Shown in pieces: positions 11,900-21,646 of a stretch of DNA of 64,000 bases. The stretch lies in contig NZ_JAHCDI010000004.1 in NCBI RefSeq assembly GCF_019697375.1, forward strand, positions 3,459,324-3,523,323. Reading direction: 5' to 3'. This stretch comes from Micromonospora tarapacensis. Its GTDB lineage: Bacteria; Actinomycetota; Actinomycetes; Mycobacteriales; Micromonosporaceae. Position 1 is the stretch's first letter. Each line of letters begins with the position of its first letter. Position numbers and translations under genes: made by a program. The notes under the pieces are model-generated. The model was not told the DNA's origin. It saw only the letters and a list, made by a program, of their open reading frames with translations, and did no database searches.

Positions 11900-13366
11900 T
11901 CACCAGGCGGAACGGGCCGCCTGCACCGCGTTGCCGAACGGGGCGAGTTCGGCCGCGAGTGCCTCGTTGACCCGTACGTGCAGCATCGTGCCCTCCGGCA
12001 GGTGGGCGGTGCTGAGCACCTCACCCTGCCGGTGCAGGCGGGCCACCAGGTCACCCCGGTCGTAGGGCAGCACCACCCGTACCTCGACCGGCGGTCGCGG
12101 CAGCCGCCGCTCGATCGCGTCGCGCAGGTCGGCCATGCCGCGCCCGCGGTGCGCGGAGACGAAGATCGCCTCGGGCCAGCGCCGTTTGAGCCGCAGCAGG
12201 GTCTCCTCGTCGGCCACGTCGGTCTTGTTGACCACCAGCAGCTCCGGCAACCGGTCGGCACCGACCTCGCCGAGCACCTCGCGGACGGCGCGGACCTGCT
12301 CCTCCGGGTCGGGATGCGCGCCGTCGACCACGTGCACGACCAGATCGGCCTCGGCGACCTCCTCCAGCGTCGAGCGGAACGCCTCGACGATCTGGTGCGG
12401 CAGGTGCCGGACGAAACCGACCGTGTCGGAGAGGGTGTAGACCCGTCCGTCGGACGTGGTGGACCGGCGGGTGGTCGGGTCGAGCGTGGCGAAGAGGGCG
12501 TCCTCCACCAGCACACCGGCCCCGGTGAGCCGGTTGAGCAGGCTCGACTTGCCGGCGTTGGTGTAGCCGGCGATCGCCACCGCGGGCACCGCGTTGCGGG
12601 TGCGGCGGGCTCGTTTCGTCTCGCGTACGGTGCGCATGGCCTTGCTCTCCCGGCGTAGCCGGGCGATGCGGTGGCGGATGCGCCGCCGGTCGGTCTCCAG
12701 CTTCGTCTCACCCGGGCCACGCACGCCGACGCCACCGCCGGCGCCACCGCCCCGGCCCGACCCGCCGGTCTGCCGGGACAGCGTCTCGCCCCAACCACGC
12801 AGCCGGGGCAGGAGGTATTCCAGCTGGGCCAGCTCGACCTGGGCGCGCCCCTCCCGGCTCTTGGCGTGCTGGGCGAAGATGTCGAGGATCAGCGCGGTGC
12901 GGTCGACCACCTTGACCTTGGTGCGCTGCTCCAGGTTGCGCAGCTGGGACGGGGAGAGTTCACCGTCGCAGATGACCGTGTCGGCGCCGGCGGAGCGCAC
13001 CATGGCGCCGAGGTCGTCGACCTTGCCGCGACCGATGTACGTCGCCGGGTCGGGGCGGTTGCGCCGCTGGATCAGCCCTTCGAGCACCTGCGAACCGGCG
13101 GTCTCCGCCAGCGCGGCCAGCTCGGTCAGGGAATTCTCCGCGTCGACCTGGGTGCCCTCGGTCCAGACGCCGACGAGGACCACGCGCTCCAGCCGGAGCT
13201 GGCGGTACTCGACCTCGGTGATGTCGGTCAGCTCGGTGGAGAGACCGGGGACCCGTCGCAGCGCCTGCCGTTCGGAAAGCTCGAACTCGCCGGTGGTGGC
13301 GTCCTCGCCGGTGGTGGACTCGAGCTCGTCGTCGGGGATGGAAACGTGGGTCTCCTGGTCTCGCAA
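11900..13366 (-). CDS. hflX: GTPase HflX
   Basis: 488 aa from a TTG start with AGGAGAG upstream. It has the HflX N-terminal domain (LVGVWTEGTQVDAENSLTEL, IGRGKVDDLGAMV) and a Gly-rich linker leading to GVRGPGETKLETDRR. The G domain is complete: G1 GYTNAGKSSLLN, G3 DTVGF, G4 NKTD. HflX splits stalled 70S ribosomes, particularly under heat or antibiotic stress. A promoter-like TTGACA-17-GTACAT lies just upstream. The N-terminal 40 residues are acidic and poorly conserved, so the exact start is less certain. Confidence 0.94.
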   Translation of the reverse strand: MRDQETHVSIPDDELESTTGEDATTGEFELSERQALRRVPGLSTELTDITEVEYRQLRLERVVLVGVWTEGTQVDAENSLTELAALAETAGSQVLEGLIQRRNRPDPATYIGRGKVDDLGAMVRSAGADTVICDGELSPSQLRNLEQRTKVKVVDRTALILDIFAQHAKSREGRAQVELAQLEYLLPRLRGWGETLSRQTGGSGRGGGAGGGVGVRGPGETKLETDRRRIRHRIARLRRESKAMRTVRETKRARRTRNAVPAVAIAGYTNAGKSSLLNRLTGAGVLVEDALFATLDPTTRRSTTSDGRVYTLSDTVGFVRHLPHQIVEAFRSTLEEVAEADLVVHVVDGAHPDPEEQVRAVREVLGEVGADRLPELLVVNKTDVADEETLLRLKRRWPEAIFVSAHRGRGMADLRDAIERRLPRPPVEVRVVLPYDRGDLVARLHRQGEVLSTAHLPEGTMLHVRVNEALAAELAPFGNAVQAARSAW

Positions 13367-13390
13367 GCGTCTCTCCTGTCCGTTCTGTGC

Positions 13391-13419
13391 ATGTACCGAG
13401 CAATCCTGACATGTGTCAA
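13391..13419 (-). promoter_or_regulatory. Putative hflX promoter overlapped by a palindrome
   Basis: On the minus strand a consensus -35 TTGACA (13414-13419) is followed after 17 bp by GTACAT (13391-13396) as -10, with the start codon 25 nt further on. The -35 overlaps the near-palindrome TGACACATGTCA (13407-13418), a possible operator. Confidence 0.45.
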
Positions 13420-13542
13420 CGGCCGTCGCACCTGGTATATGCCCACCGCGTAAACAGGCAAAAGCCGGGGGCGGATGCCGGGCGTCCCGGCTGGGCGAGT
13501 AGAAATGCGGACGAGCCGTTCAGCGCCGACGGAGGGACCTGC

Positions 13543-15012
<1,470 letters not shown>

Positions 15013-15033
<21 letters not shown>

Positions 15034-15857
15034 GGCGAGTCGGCCGGTGGCGACGAGCAGGGCCGGGCCGGACAGCCAGCAGGAATCGGCCGTCACGGTC
15101 ACCGTGAGGTGGCCGCCGGGGACGTCGACGGCGACCGTGCCGACCGCCCGGCCGGCATCCCGCAGGGCCACCGCGGCGACCGCGCACGCGCCGGTGCCGC
15201 AGGACAGTGTCTCGGCGGAGCCGCGCTCGTAGACCCGCATCAGCACGTGCGCGTCGGCGTCACCGACCGGCCCGCCGGGGGCGGTGAACTCGACGTTCAC
15301 CCCGGCCGGAAAGAGGGCCGGATCGAATCCGGGCGCGCGGGTGAGGTCCAAGCCGGCCAGGTCGAGCCCCGCGGGCACCGGGCAGACCAGGTGGGGGTTG
15401 CCGACGTCCACCGCCGTGCCGGGCAGCGTCAGCCCGCCCAGGGCTGCGGCGGAGGCGCCGTAGGGCCGGGGCGGCGCATCTCGACGGCGACGGCGTCGCC
15501 GTCGACCCGCGCGTGCACGATGCCCGCCCGGGTGGCCACCGGCAGCGCACCGCGCACCGGCGTGGCCAGCCCGGCCTCCAGCAGGTACCGGACGAACACC
15601 CGGGCGCCGTTGCCGCACATCTCGGCGAAGGACCCGTCGGAGTTCCAGTAGTCCATGAACCACTCGGCCTCACCGGCCAGGGCGGCGCCGTCGGGGTGCT
15701 TCGCGGCGCGGACCACCCGCAGCACACCATCCCCGCCGATCCCGCGCCGCCGGTCGCAGATCGCCGCCACCAACTCGGGAGCCAGGTCGAGCGCGCCGTC
15801 CGGGTCGGGCAGGATCACGAAGTCGTTGCCGGTGCCGTGTCCCTTGGTGAACTCCAC
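15013..15857 (-). CDS. dapF: Diaminopimelate epimerase (frame broken at 15468-15471)
   Basis: The N-terminal half (MEFTKGHGTGNDFVILPDPD, catalytic Cys81 in MCGNGARV) is in the frame starting at 15857. The C-terminal half (PYGASAAALGGLTLPGT ... SCGTGACAVAAVAL with the second catalytic Cys) is in the next frame. One extra base in the G4 run 15468-15471 restores 281 aa, the normal length. DapF converts LL- to meso-diaminopimelate for lysine and peptidoglycan synthesis and is normally essential, so a base-calling error is more likely than a pseudogene. The GTG start lies 7 nt after the miaA stop, giving a LigB-like/miaA/dapF operon. Confidence 0.9.
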
Positions 15858-15864
15858 GTCCCCA

Positions 15865-16782
15865 TCATCGCGCAGCCTCGCCGAGGATCCGCACGGCGGC
15901 CTCGACCAGCCCCGGATCTGCCGAGTCCAGCCAGTGCACCCGGGGGTCGCGCCGGAACCAGGAACGCTGGCGGCGGACGAAACGGCGGGTGGCCCGGATC
16001 GTCTCGTCGTGCGCCTCGGCCTCGGTCAGCTCGCCGGCCAGCAGGCGCAGCACCTGCTGATAGCCGAGGGCACGGCTGGCCGTACGGCCCTCGGGCAGGC
16101 CGCGCCCCACCAGCTCGCGGACCTCGGCGACCAACCCGTCGGCCCACATCCGGTCCACCCGCACGGCGATCCGCTCGTCGAGCAGGGCGGTGTCCAGCTC
16201 GACGCCGATCTGCACGGACGGGTAGTACGGCGTGGGTTCCGGCAGCGCCGCGGTGAACGGCGCGCCGGTCAGCTCGATCACCTCCAGTGCCCGGACGATG
16301 CGCCGTCCGTTGCCGGGCAGGATTCCGGCGGCGGCTGCCGGGTCCGCCGCGCGCAGTCGGGCGTGCAGCGGCGCCGGACCGAACGCGGCCAGTTCACCTT
16401 CCAGTCGCTCCCGTACCGCCGGGTCGGTGCCGGGAAACTCGAACTGCTCCAACACCGCCCGCACGTACAGCCCGGACCCGCCGACCAGCAGTGGCACCCG
16501 GCCCCGGGCCAGGATGTCGTCCACCGCGGCCCGGGCCAGCCGCTGGTACCCGGCGACGCTGGCCGGCTCGGTGACCTCCCAGATGTCGAGCAGGTGGTGC
16601 GGCACGCCCTCGCGTTCGGCGGCGGTGAGCTTCGCCGTGCCGATGTCCATCCCCCGGTAGAGCTGCATCGAGTCGGCGTTGACCACCTCGCCGTCGAGCG
16701 CGTGTGCCAGGGCGATGCTCAGCGCCGACTTGCCCGCCGCCGTCGGCCCGACCACGGCGACCACGGTCCCCCGGTCGATCAC
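15865..16782 (-). CDS. miaA: tRNA dimethylallyltransferase MiaA
   Basis: 305 aa from GTG 16782, with GGGAG upstream. The P-loop GPTAAGKSAL, DSMQLYRGMDIGTAK, DIWEVTEP and GGSGLYVRAVLE motifs are all present. So is the C-terminal RALGYQQVLRLLAGE ... TRRFVRRQRSWFRRD. MiaA prenylates A37 of tRNAs reading U-starting codons; MiaB in this window then adds the methylthio group. The start overlaps the TGA of the upstream LigB-like gene (GTGA), so translation is coupled. Confidence 0.95.
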   Translation of the reverse strand: MIDRGTVVAVVGPTAAGKSALSIALAHALDGEVVNADSMQLYRGMDIGTAKLTAAEREGVPHHLLDIWEVTEPASVAGYQRLARAAVDDILARGRVPLLVGGSGLYVRAVLEQFEFPGTDPAVRERLEGELAAFGPAPLHARLRAADPAAAAGILPGNGRRIVRALEVIELTGAPFTAALPEPTPYYPSVQIGVELDTALLDERIAVRVDRMWADGLVAEVRELVGRGLPEGRTASRALGYQQVLRLLAGELTEAEAHDETIRATRRFVRRQRSWFRRDPRVHWLDSADPGLVEAAVRILGEAAR

Positions 16783-17508
16783 CGCCGCTCCCAGCCGGCC
16801 ACGAAGTAGCCCACCCCGTAGGGGCGGCGTGGTAGCCGAGCTCGCCGCGCCAGTCGCCGCCGGCCGCCCGCACAGCACCGGCGAGCGCCTGCCACGCCGC
16901 TCGGCCGGCGACCCTCAGTTGTGCCGACCGGGCCGGGTCCAGGCCGAGCAGGGCCTCGGTGTCCGCCTGGGCCAGCGCCCGGGCGACGCCCTCGTCGTAC
17001 GCCTCGGCCCGCGGGTCGGCGTAGCCGGGCGCCCGCTCGCCCCGGCAGGCCGACCCGTCCCCATCACCAGCAGGGCCCACGGCTGGTTCCCCGCGAGCCG
17101 GGCGCCGAGGGCGGCGCACGTCTCGACCGGTTCGTCGGCGCCGACGGTCGCCATCCGCCACCCGATGCCGCCGGTCCCGGATGGGGGCACCCGACGCAGC
17201 AGCCAGGCGCCGACGAGCAGGCTGAGCGGGAGACCGTCGGTGCCGACCCTGCCGTCCGGGAGGCCGCCGAGTCGCACCTGAAGCGGCACTCCCCACGGCG
17301 CGAAGCTGCCCCGGTAGGGGAAGGTGAGGTCGGCGCTGCGGTCGGCGGCGCCGATCACCAGGACGCTGCGGGCACCGGAGGCACAGAGCCGGGCCACCGC
17401 CGCGTCGCAGGCGGCCCGGAGGTCGTCCAGCTCCGACGCGGCGGCACCGGCCACCTCGGGGACGAGCAGCGGCGGATGGGGGCAGACGGCGGCGGCGACC
17501 AGTGGCAC
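16779..17508 (-). CDS. Class III extradiol dioxygenase subunit B-like (LigB-fold) protein (two frame breaks)
   Basis: VPLVAAAVCPHPPLLVPEVAG starts at GTG 17508. The frame runs to QPWALLVMG, then shifts at the C4 run 17059-17062 (DGSACRGERAPGYADPRAEAYDEG). It shifts again at the G4 run 16821-16824 to end YGVGYFVAGWERR. Adding one base at each run gives 243 aa, ending in a TGA that overlaps the miaA GTG, which strongly supports this reading. The CPHPPLL motif is the hallmark of the LigB-like family found next to miaA in actinobacteria. Its enzymatic role is unknown. Confidence 0.8.
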
Positions 17509-17618
17509 CAGGCAACCGTAGCGGTCCGGCGTCGCCGCGTGCCGCCGTGCACCGCGTCGCCCGGTGACCCGGTCGGGGCGCCACCGGGCGACCGAGCCGG
17601 GGTGGCGCGTTGCCGGCG

Positions 17619-18068
17619 TCAGCCGGGCTGACCGCCCCAGCCGCCCTGGATCATCGTCTGGAACCGCCACTGGCCGCCGGTGCGGACCAGCAGGTCGGCG
17701 TAGTGGACCCGCTGGGTCGCCCCGTCGATGGTGAACTCGGCGTCGGTGAAGACCACCACCAGGCTCGCGGTGAGGAAATGTGGCGTGCGCCGGGACTCCA
17801 TCGTCACGTCGCCGCCCGCGCCGAGCACGCCCCCCATCATCTCGACGTACTCCGCTCGGCTGAGTTGCCGCGCCGAGCCGTCGCCCGTGGCGTCGTCGGT
17901 GACGGTGTTGAGCGGGAACAGCGCCAGCTCGGCGGTGCCCTCGACGTCGCCGGCCGCGGCGAGGGCGTCGTACCGCCGGAACCACTCGTCGAGCGCGGCC
18001 AGGTCGTCGGGGCCTGGGACGAATCCGGGATCGGCCGGTGGGGTGAGGGTGCTGCGGGACTCGGTCAT
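17619..18068 (-). CDS. NTF2-like/SnoaL-family protein (DUF4440-like)
   Basis: 149 aa. ATG at 18068 with GAGGAGG upstream. A single cone-shaped NTF2-like domain: helix LAALDEWFRRYDALAAAGDVEG, then strands MESRRTPHFLTASLVVVFTDAEF, ending WRFQTMIQGGW. No catalytic residues can be assigned. A strong -10 and a palindromic operator lie upstream, so expression is probably repressor-controlled. Confidence 0.75.
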   Translation of the reverse strand: MTESRSTLTPPADPGFVPGPDDLAALDEWFRRYDALAAAGDVEGTAELALFPLNTVTDDATGDGSARQLSRAEYVEMMGGVLGAGGDVTMESRRTPHFLTASLVVVFTDAEFTIDGATQRVHYADLLVRTGGQWRFQTMIQGGWGGQPG

Positions 18069-18112
18069 CTGTTCCTCCTCGCCGGCGCCCGGCACGGACA
18101 CCTCGCCCGTAC

Positions 18113-18131
18113 ATTGTACGGTACGCCGTAC
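18113..18131 (-). promoter_or_regulatory. Strong -10 with overlapping palindromic operator
   Basis: On the minus strand TACAAT (18113-18118) is a good -10 for the NTF2-like gene. Directly upstream, GTACGG-4-CCGTAC (18116-18131) is an inverted repeat of the kind bound by TetR-family repressors. No TetR gene is in the window, so the regulator would act in trans. Confidence 0.45.
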
Positions 18132-18315
18132 GGCAAAAAGCGGCACGCCGACCGCATGACGTAGCCGGGGGACTAGGACACCGTATGGTCACGGTCGGCG
18201 ATAGGCGCTCGACGCGGGCCGGGGCGCACCTGTGACAATGCCCGGAGAAACTTGGCTGCGCCGTGGCGGCGCCCGGGGACTGCTCCCGGGGTGCCGGGAG
18301 AACGAGGATGGGCAC

Positions 18316-19524
18316 ATGAGCGACTGGACTGCCTTCGGACGGGTGGACGCGGACGGCACCGTTTACGTGAAGACCGCCGAGGGCGAACGGGTGGTCGGAT
18401 CCTGGCAGGCAGGGGCGCCCGAGGAGGGCCTGGCCCACTTCGCCCGCCGCTTCGCCGACCTGGTGACCGAGGTGGATCTGACCGAGGCGCGGCTCAACTC
18501 GGGCGCGGCGGACGCCACCGGCTCGCTCGCCACCATCCGGCGGATCCGCGCCTCGCTGGCCGAGGCCCACGTGGTCGGCGACCTCGACGCGTTGGCCGCC
18601 CGGCTCGACAAGCTCGCCACGGTGGCCGAGGAGAAGGCCGGCGAGGCCCGGGCGGCGAAGGAGGCCGCCCGCGTCGAGGCTCTCGCCCGCAAGACCGCGC
18701 TCGTGGAGGAGGCCGAGAAGCTGGCCGCCGAGTCGACCGGCTGGAAGACCGCCGGAGACCGGCTGAAGGAGATCCTCGACGAGTGGAAGACCATTCGTGG
18801 GGTCGACAAGAAGACCGACGGCGAGTTGTGGAAGCGCTTCGCCGCCGCCCGGGACGGCTTCACCCGCCGCCGGGGCGCCCACTTCGCCTCACTGGACGCG
18901 CAGCGCAAGCAGGCGCAGACGGTCAAGGAGGAACTGGTCGCCGAGGCCGAGAAGGTCGCCGAATCCAGCGACTGGGCGACCACCGCCAACCACCTCAAGG
19001 ACCTGATGGGCCAGTGGAAGGCCGCGCCGCGCGCCTCGAAGGAAGCCGAGCAGCGGCTGTGGGAACGGTTCCGCGCCGCGCAGGATGCCTTCTTCACCCG
19101 GCGCAGCGAGGTCTTCTCCGCACGGGACAACGAGCAACGTGCCAACCTGGAGCGCAAGCAGGCGCTGCTCGCCGAGGCCGAGGCACTCGACGTCGACGGC
19201 AACCCGAAGGGCGCCCAGGCCAGGCTGCGGGAGATCCAGGCACAGTGGCACGAGGCCGGCCGGGTGCCGCGCGAGTCGGCCGCCGGGCTGGAGCGACGGC
19301 TGCGCGCCGTCGACGAGAAGGTCCGCGAGGTGATGGACTCCGCCTGGCGGCGCACCACCCGGGAGGAGAACCCGCTGCTGGCCCAGATGCGGATGCAGGT
19401 CGCGGAGGCCGAGGAGCGGCTGGCCCGGGCCCAGACCGCCGGTGACGCCCGGCGGATCAAGGAGGCCGAGCAGGCGCTCGCCTCGAAACGCCAGTTCCTC
19501 CAGTTGGCCGAGCAGGCCGGCTGA
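18316..19524 (+). CDS. DUF349 domain-containing coiled-coil protein
   Basis: 402 aa. ATG at 18316 (MSDWTAFGRVDADGTVYVKT). Three to four DUF349 repeats of about 70 residues are visible, each with a W-K/R pattern (GWKTAGDRLKEILDEWKTI, DWATTANHLKDLMGQWKAA, AQARLREIQAQWHEAGRVP). They are separated by Ala/Glu-rich coiled coil. The N-terminal 60 residues form a conserved beta segment. The family is widespread in actinobacteria and has no established function. A terminator hairpin follows the stop. Confidence 0.9.
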   Translation: MSDWTAFGRVDADGTVYVKTAEGERVVGSWQAGAPEEGLAHFARRFADLVTEVDLTEARLNSGAADATGSLATIRRIRASLAEAHVVGDLDALAARLDKLATVAEEKAGEARAAKEAARVEALARKTALVEEAEKLAAESTGWKTAGDRLKEILDEWKTIRGVDKKTDGELWKRFAAARDGFTRRRGAHFASLDAQRKQAQTVKEELVAEAEKVAESSDWATTANHLKDLMGQWKAAPRASKEAEQRLWERFRAAQDAFFTRRSEVFSARDNEQRANLERKQALLAEAEALDVDGNPKGAQARLREIQAQWHEAGRVPRESAAGLERRLRAVDEKVREVMDSAWRRTTREENPLLAQMRMQVAEAEERLARAQTAGDARRIKEAEQALASKRQFLQLAEQAG

Positions 19525-19553
19525 GCACGGCGGCCGAGCAGGCCGGCTGAGCA
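19506..19553 (+). repeat. 22-bp direct repeat duplicating the 3' end of the DUF349 gene
   Basis: GGCCGAGCAGGCCGGCTGAG plus CA occurs at 19506-19527 and again at 19532-19553 (period 26). The first copy includes the stop codon; the second is noncoding. This is a recent local duplication. Confidence 0.85.
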
Positions 19554-19560
19554 GGACGCC

Positions 19561-19599
19561 GCAGAGCCCCCGGTTCCCACCCGGAGCCGGGGGCTCTGC
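19561..19599 (+). terminator. Rho-independent-like terminator after DUF349 gene
   Basis: A perfect 13-bp stem, GCAGAGCCCCCGG (19561-19573) and its complement (19587-19599), with a 13-nt loop, starts 36 nt past the stop. There is no U-tract. Confidence 0.7.
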
Positions 19600-19624
19600 C
19601 GTCCATCCGGCCGCTGGTCCCGGC

Positions 19625-19687
19625 CGATGTTAACGTATGACATTTACATCGACGGCGATCTGTGGTTATCTGGGAAAGCGCTTGCCC
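19625..19687 (+). promoter_or_regulatory. LacI-type operator and second palindrome upstream of pectate lyase
   Basis: GGGAAAGCGCTTGCCC (19672-19687) is a 7/8 palindrome centred on GCGC, typical of LacI-family sugar regulators. About 35 bp upstream, CGATGT (19625-19630) and ACATCG (19646-19651) flank an AT-rich core (TAACGTATGACATTT) unusual for this genome. Both lie in the 484-nt gap before the pectate lyase gene. Carbon-source control is a reasonable inference. No other gene was seen in this gap. Confidence 0.5.
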
Positions 19688-19949
19688 GCAGCTGCTGGGG
19701 CGAGACGCGGGAGCCGATCCGACCAGGTCCACCCGACGGCAGGGCGCATCCAGCGACCGCCACCGCATCGCTGCCGCTGGGCACGGTAGCCACCGATGCC
19801 GAGGCGTACCCCTGCCGACCACACCGGACGACACCCTCCACGCGCGCGCCCCGGCGTCGTACCACCACCCACTCCGCCGTGGCAGCCCGCGTCGGGCGCG
19901 TCCGGGCCGGCGCCCGCCGCCGGTCCACGACGTGCCGAGGTGTCGTCGA

Positions 19950-19990
19950 CCCGTTCCAGGTACCCGAGGGATCCCGTTCCAGGTACCCGA
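19950..19990 (+). repeat. 18-bp direct repeat before the pectate lyase ribosome site
   Basis: CCCGTTCCAGGTACCCGA occurs at 19950-19967 and 19973-19990 (period 23), ending just upstream of the GAGGAG ribosome site. Copies on a transcript could influence leader structure, or simply be a slippage duplication. Confidence 0.8.
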
Positions 19991-20008
19991 AGGATGAGGA
20001 GAATGACC

Positions 20009-21448
20009 GTGCTTGCAATCGTCAAGCGTCGCCTGACGCGACGGCTGGCGGCGCTCGCCGCGACGGCGCTCGCGCTGCCCGCGGCGGCCGTCGCGGTGAC
20101 CGTCGCCCCGGCCGCCGCGGCGACCGTCGACACCGGCGCCTACTACGTGTTCGTCAACCGACACAGCGGCAAGGCGATGGACCTGTGGAACTGGTCCACC
20201 GCCGACGGCGGCGAGATCCGCCAGTTCACCCGCACCGACGGCACCAACCAGCAGTTCCAGTTCGTCGACGTGGGCAGCGGCTACTACCAACTGCGCAACC
20301 GGCACTCCGGCAAGGTCGTCACCGTGCCCAACTCGAACGACGGGGTGCAGGTCACCCAGGTCACGGCGAGCAGCGACACCAGACAGCACTGGCGGCTCGC
20401 GGACTCGGCCAACGGCGACGTGCGGTTCGTCAACCGGCACAGCAACAAGGCCCTCGACCTGTGGGCATGGTCCACGGCCGACGGTGCGATGATCTCCCAG
20501 TACGCCGACCTGGACGGCGCCAACCAGCGGTGGCAACCGGTGCGGCTGGGCGGCGGCCCCACTCCCACGCCCCCGCCCAACCCGGGCCCGCAGACCGGGC
20601 TGGTCGGCTGGGCCACCCAGAACGGCGGCACCACCGGCGGCGGCAACGCCGGCACCACCACCGTCACCAACGCCTCGGCGCTGACCAGCGCCCTGGGTTC
20701 CAGCAGCGCGGCGGTCATCCGGGTCTCCGGCACCATCAACTGCTCCGGCATGCTGCGGGTCCGCTCCAACAAGACCATCCTCGGCAACTCCGGAGCCACG
20801 ATCGCCGGCTGCGGCTTCAACATCAACGGCGACCGCAACGTCATCATCCGGAACCTGACCTTCCGGAACTGGGACGACGACGCGATAAACGTCCAGGAGT
20901 CCGCCACCAACATCTGGATCGACCACAACACCTTCACCGCCGGCTACGACGGCGCGGTCGACATCAAGCGCGGCTCCGACTTCATCACCGTGTCGTGGAA
21001 CCGCGTCTACGGCCACGACAAGTCGATGCTGCTCGGGCACAGCGACGGCAACGCCAGCCAGGACGTCGGCCACCTGCGGGTGTCGTACCACCACAACTGG
21101 TTCGACGGCAGCAACCAGCGCCACCCCCGGGTCCGCTTCGGTAACCCGGTGCACGTCTACAACAACTACTACAGCAACGTGCGCGGCTACGGCGTGGCGT
21201 CCACCATGAACGCCGGCGTGCTGGTCGAGGGCAACTACTTCGAGAACACCCCCGACCCGTACCACCTGGGTGAGGGCAGCTCCGGCCCGGGCTCCCTGGT
21301 GGCCCGCAACAACCACTTCGTCAACTCCGGCAGCGGACAGACCGGTGGCAGCGTCGCCGGCATCCCCTACTCGTACACCCTGGACACCCCGAGCACCGTC
21401 AAGTCGATCGTGACGGGCGGCGCGGGCGCCGGCCGAATCTCGGTCTGA
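20009..21448 (+). CDS. Secreted pectate lyase (PL1) with N-terminal ricin-type lectin domain
   Basis: 479 aa from GTG 20009, chosen because GAGGAG lies 7 nt upstream; ATGs at 19994 and 20003 are too close to it. A Sec signal peptide (MLAIVKRRLTRRLAALAATA ... APAAAA) precedes a beta-trefoil CBM13-like domain (about 43-165, with repeated NRHSGKAMDLW, NRHSGKVVTV and NRHSNKALDLW). A Thr/Pro linker leads to the PL1 parallel beta-helix (about 190-479). PL1 hallmarks are WIDHNTF, AVDIKRGSDFITVSWN and SNQRHPRVRFG with the catalytic Arg. It cleaves polygalacturonate by beta-elimination outside the cell. A LacI-type operator lies upstream. Confidence 0.94.
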   Translation: MLAIVKRRLTRRLAALAATALALPAAAVAVTVAPAAAATVDTGAYYVFVNRHSGKAMDLWNWSTADGGEIRQFTRTDGTNQQFQFVDVGSGYYQLRNRHSGKVVTVPNSNDGVQVTQVTASSDTRQHWRLADSANGDVRFVNRHSNKALDLWAWSTADGAMISQYADLDGANQRWQPVRLGGGPTPTPPPNPGPQTGLVGWATQNGGTTGGGNAGTTTVTNASALTSALGSSSAAVIRVSGTINCSGMLRVRSNKTILGNSGATIAGCGFNINGDRNVIIRNLTFRNWDDDAINVQESATNIWIDHNTFTAGYDGAVDIKRGSDFITVSWNRVYGHDKSMLLGHSDGNASQDVGHLRVSYHHNWFDGSNQRHPRVRFGNPVHVYNNYYSNVRGYGVASTMNAGVLVEGNYFENTPDPYHLGEGSSGPGSLVARNNHFVNSGSGQTGGSVAGIPYSYTLDTPSTVKSIVTGGAGAGRISV

Positions 21449-21495
21449 CCCATACCGGCCGGAACCCGCACTTCTTCTGGGCTCACCCGAGATGC

Positions 21496-21556
21496 GTTGA
21501 TCATGAGGTTAGCGGCCTGATAGAGATCGAAAACTGCCGCTAACCTCATGATCAAC
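21496..21556. repeat. Long perfect inverted repeat (21-bp arms, 19-nt loop)
   Basis: Arms 21496-21516 and 21536-21556 are exact reverse complements containing TTGATCATGAGGTTAGCGGC. The element sits between the convergent pectate lyase and XRE genes, where a bidirectional terminator is expected. A truncated relative of the arm (AACTCATGATCAAACC) occurs near 33590. Confidence 0.85.
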
Positions 21557-21646
21557 AAGGGCGAAGATGACCGCCGCACTACGGGTGATCATGGTCGCGA
21601 CGTCGATCGCTTTCGCGCTGTTTCTGATGTCGGCCGGTGTTGCGGG

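Noticed and set aside
11299-12798. 499-codon minus-strand open frame overlapping hflX
   Set aside because: Mostly a shadow of hflX; only its C-terminal signal-peptide portion is real and belongs to the frame-broken propeller gene.
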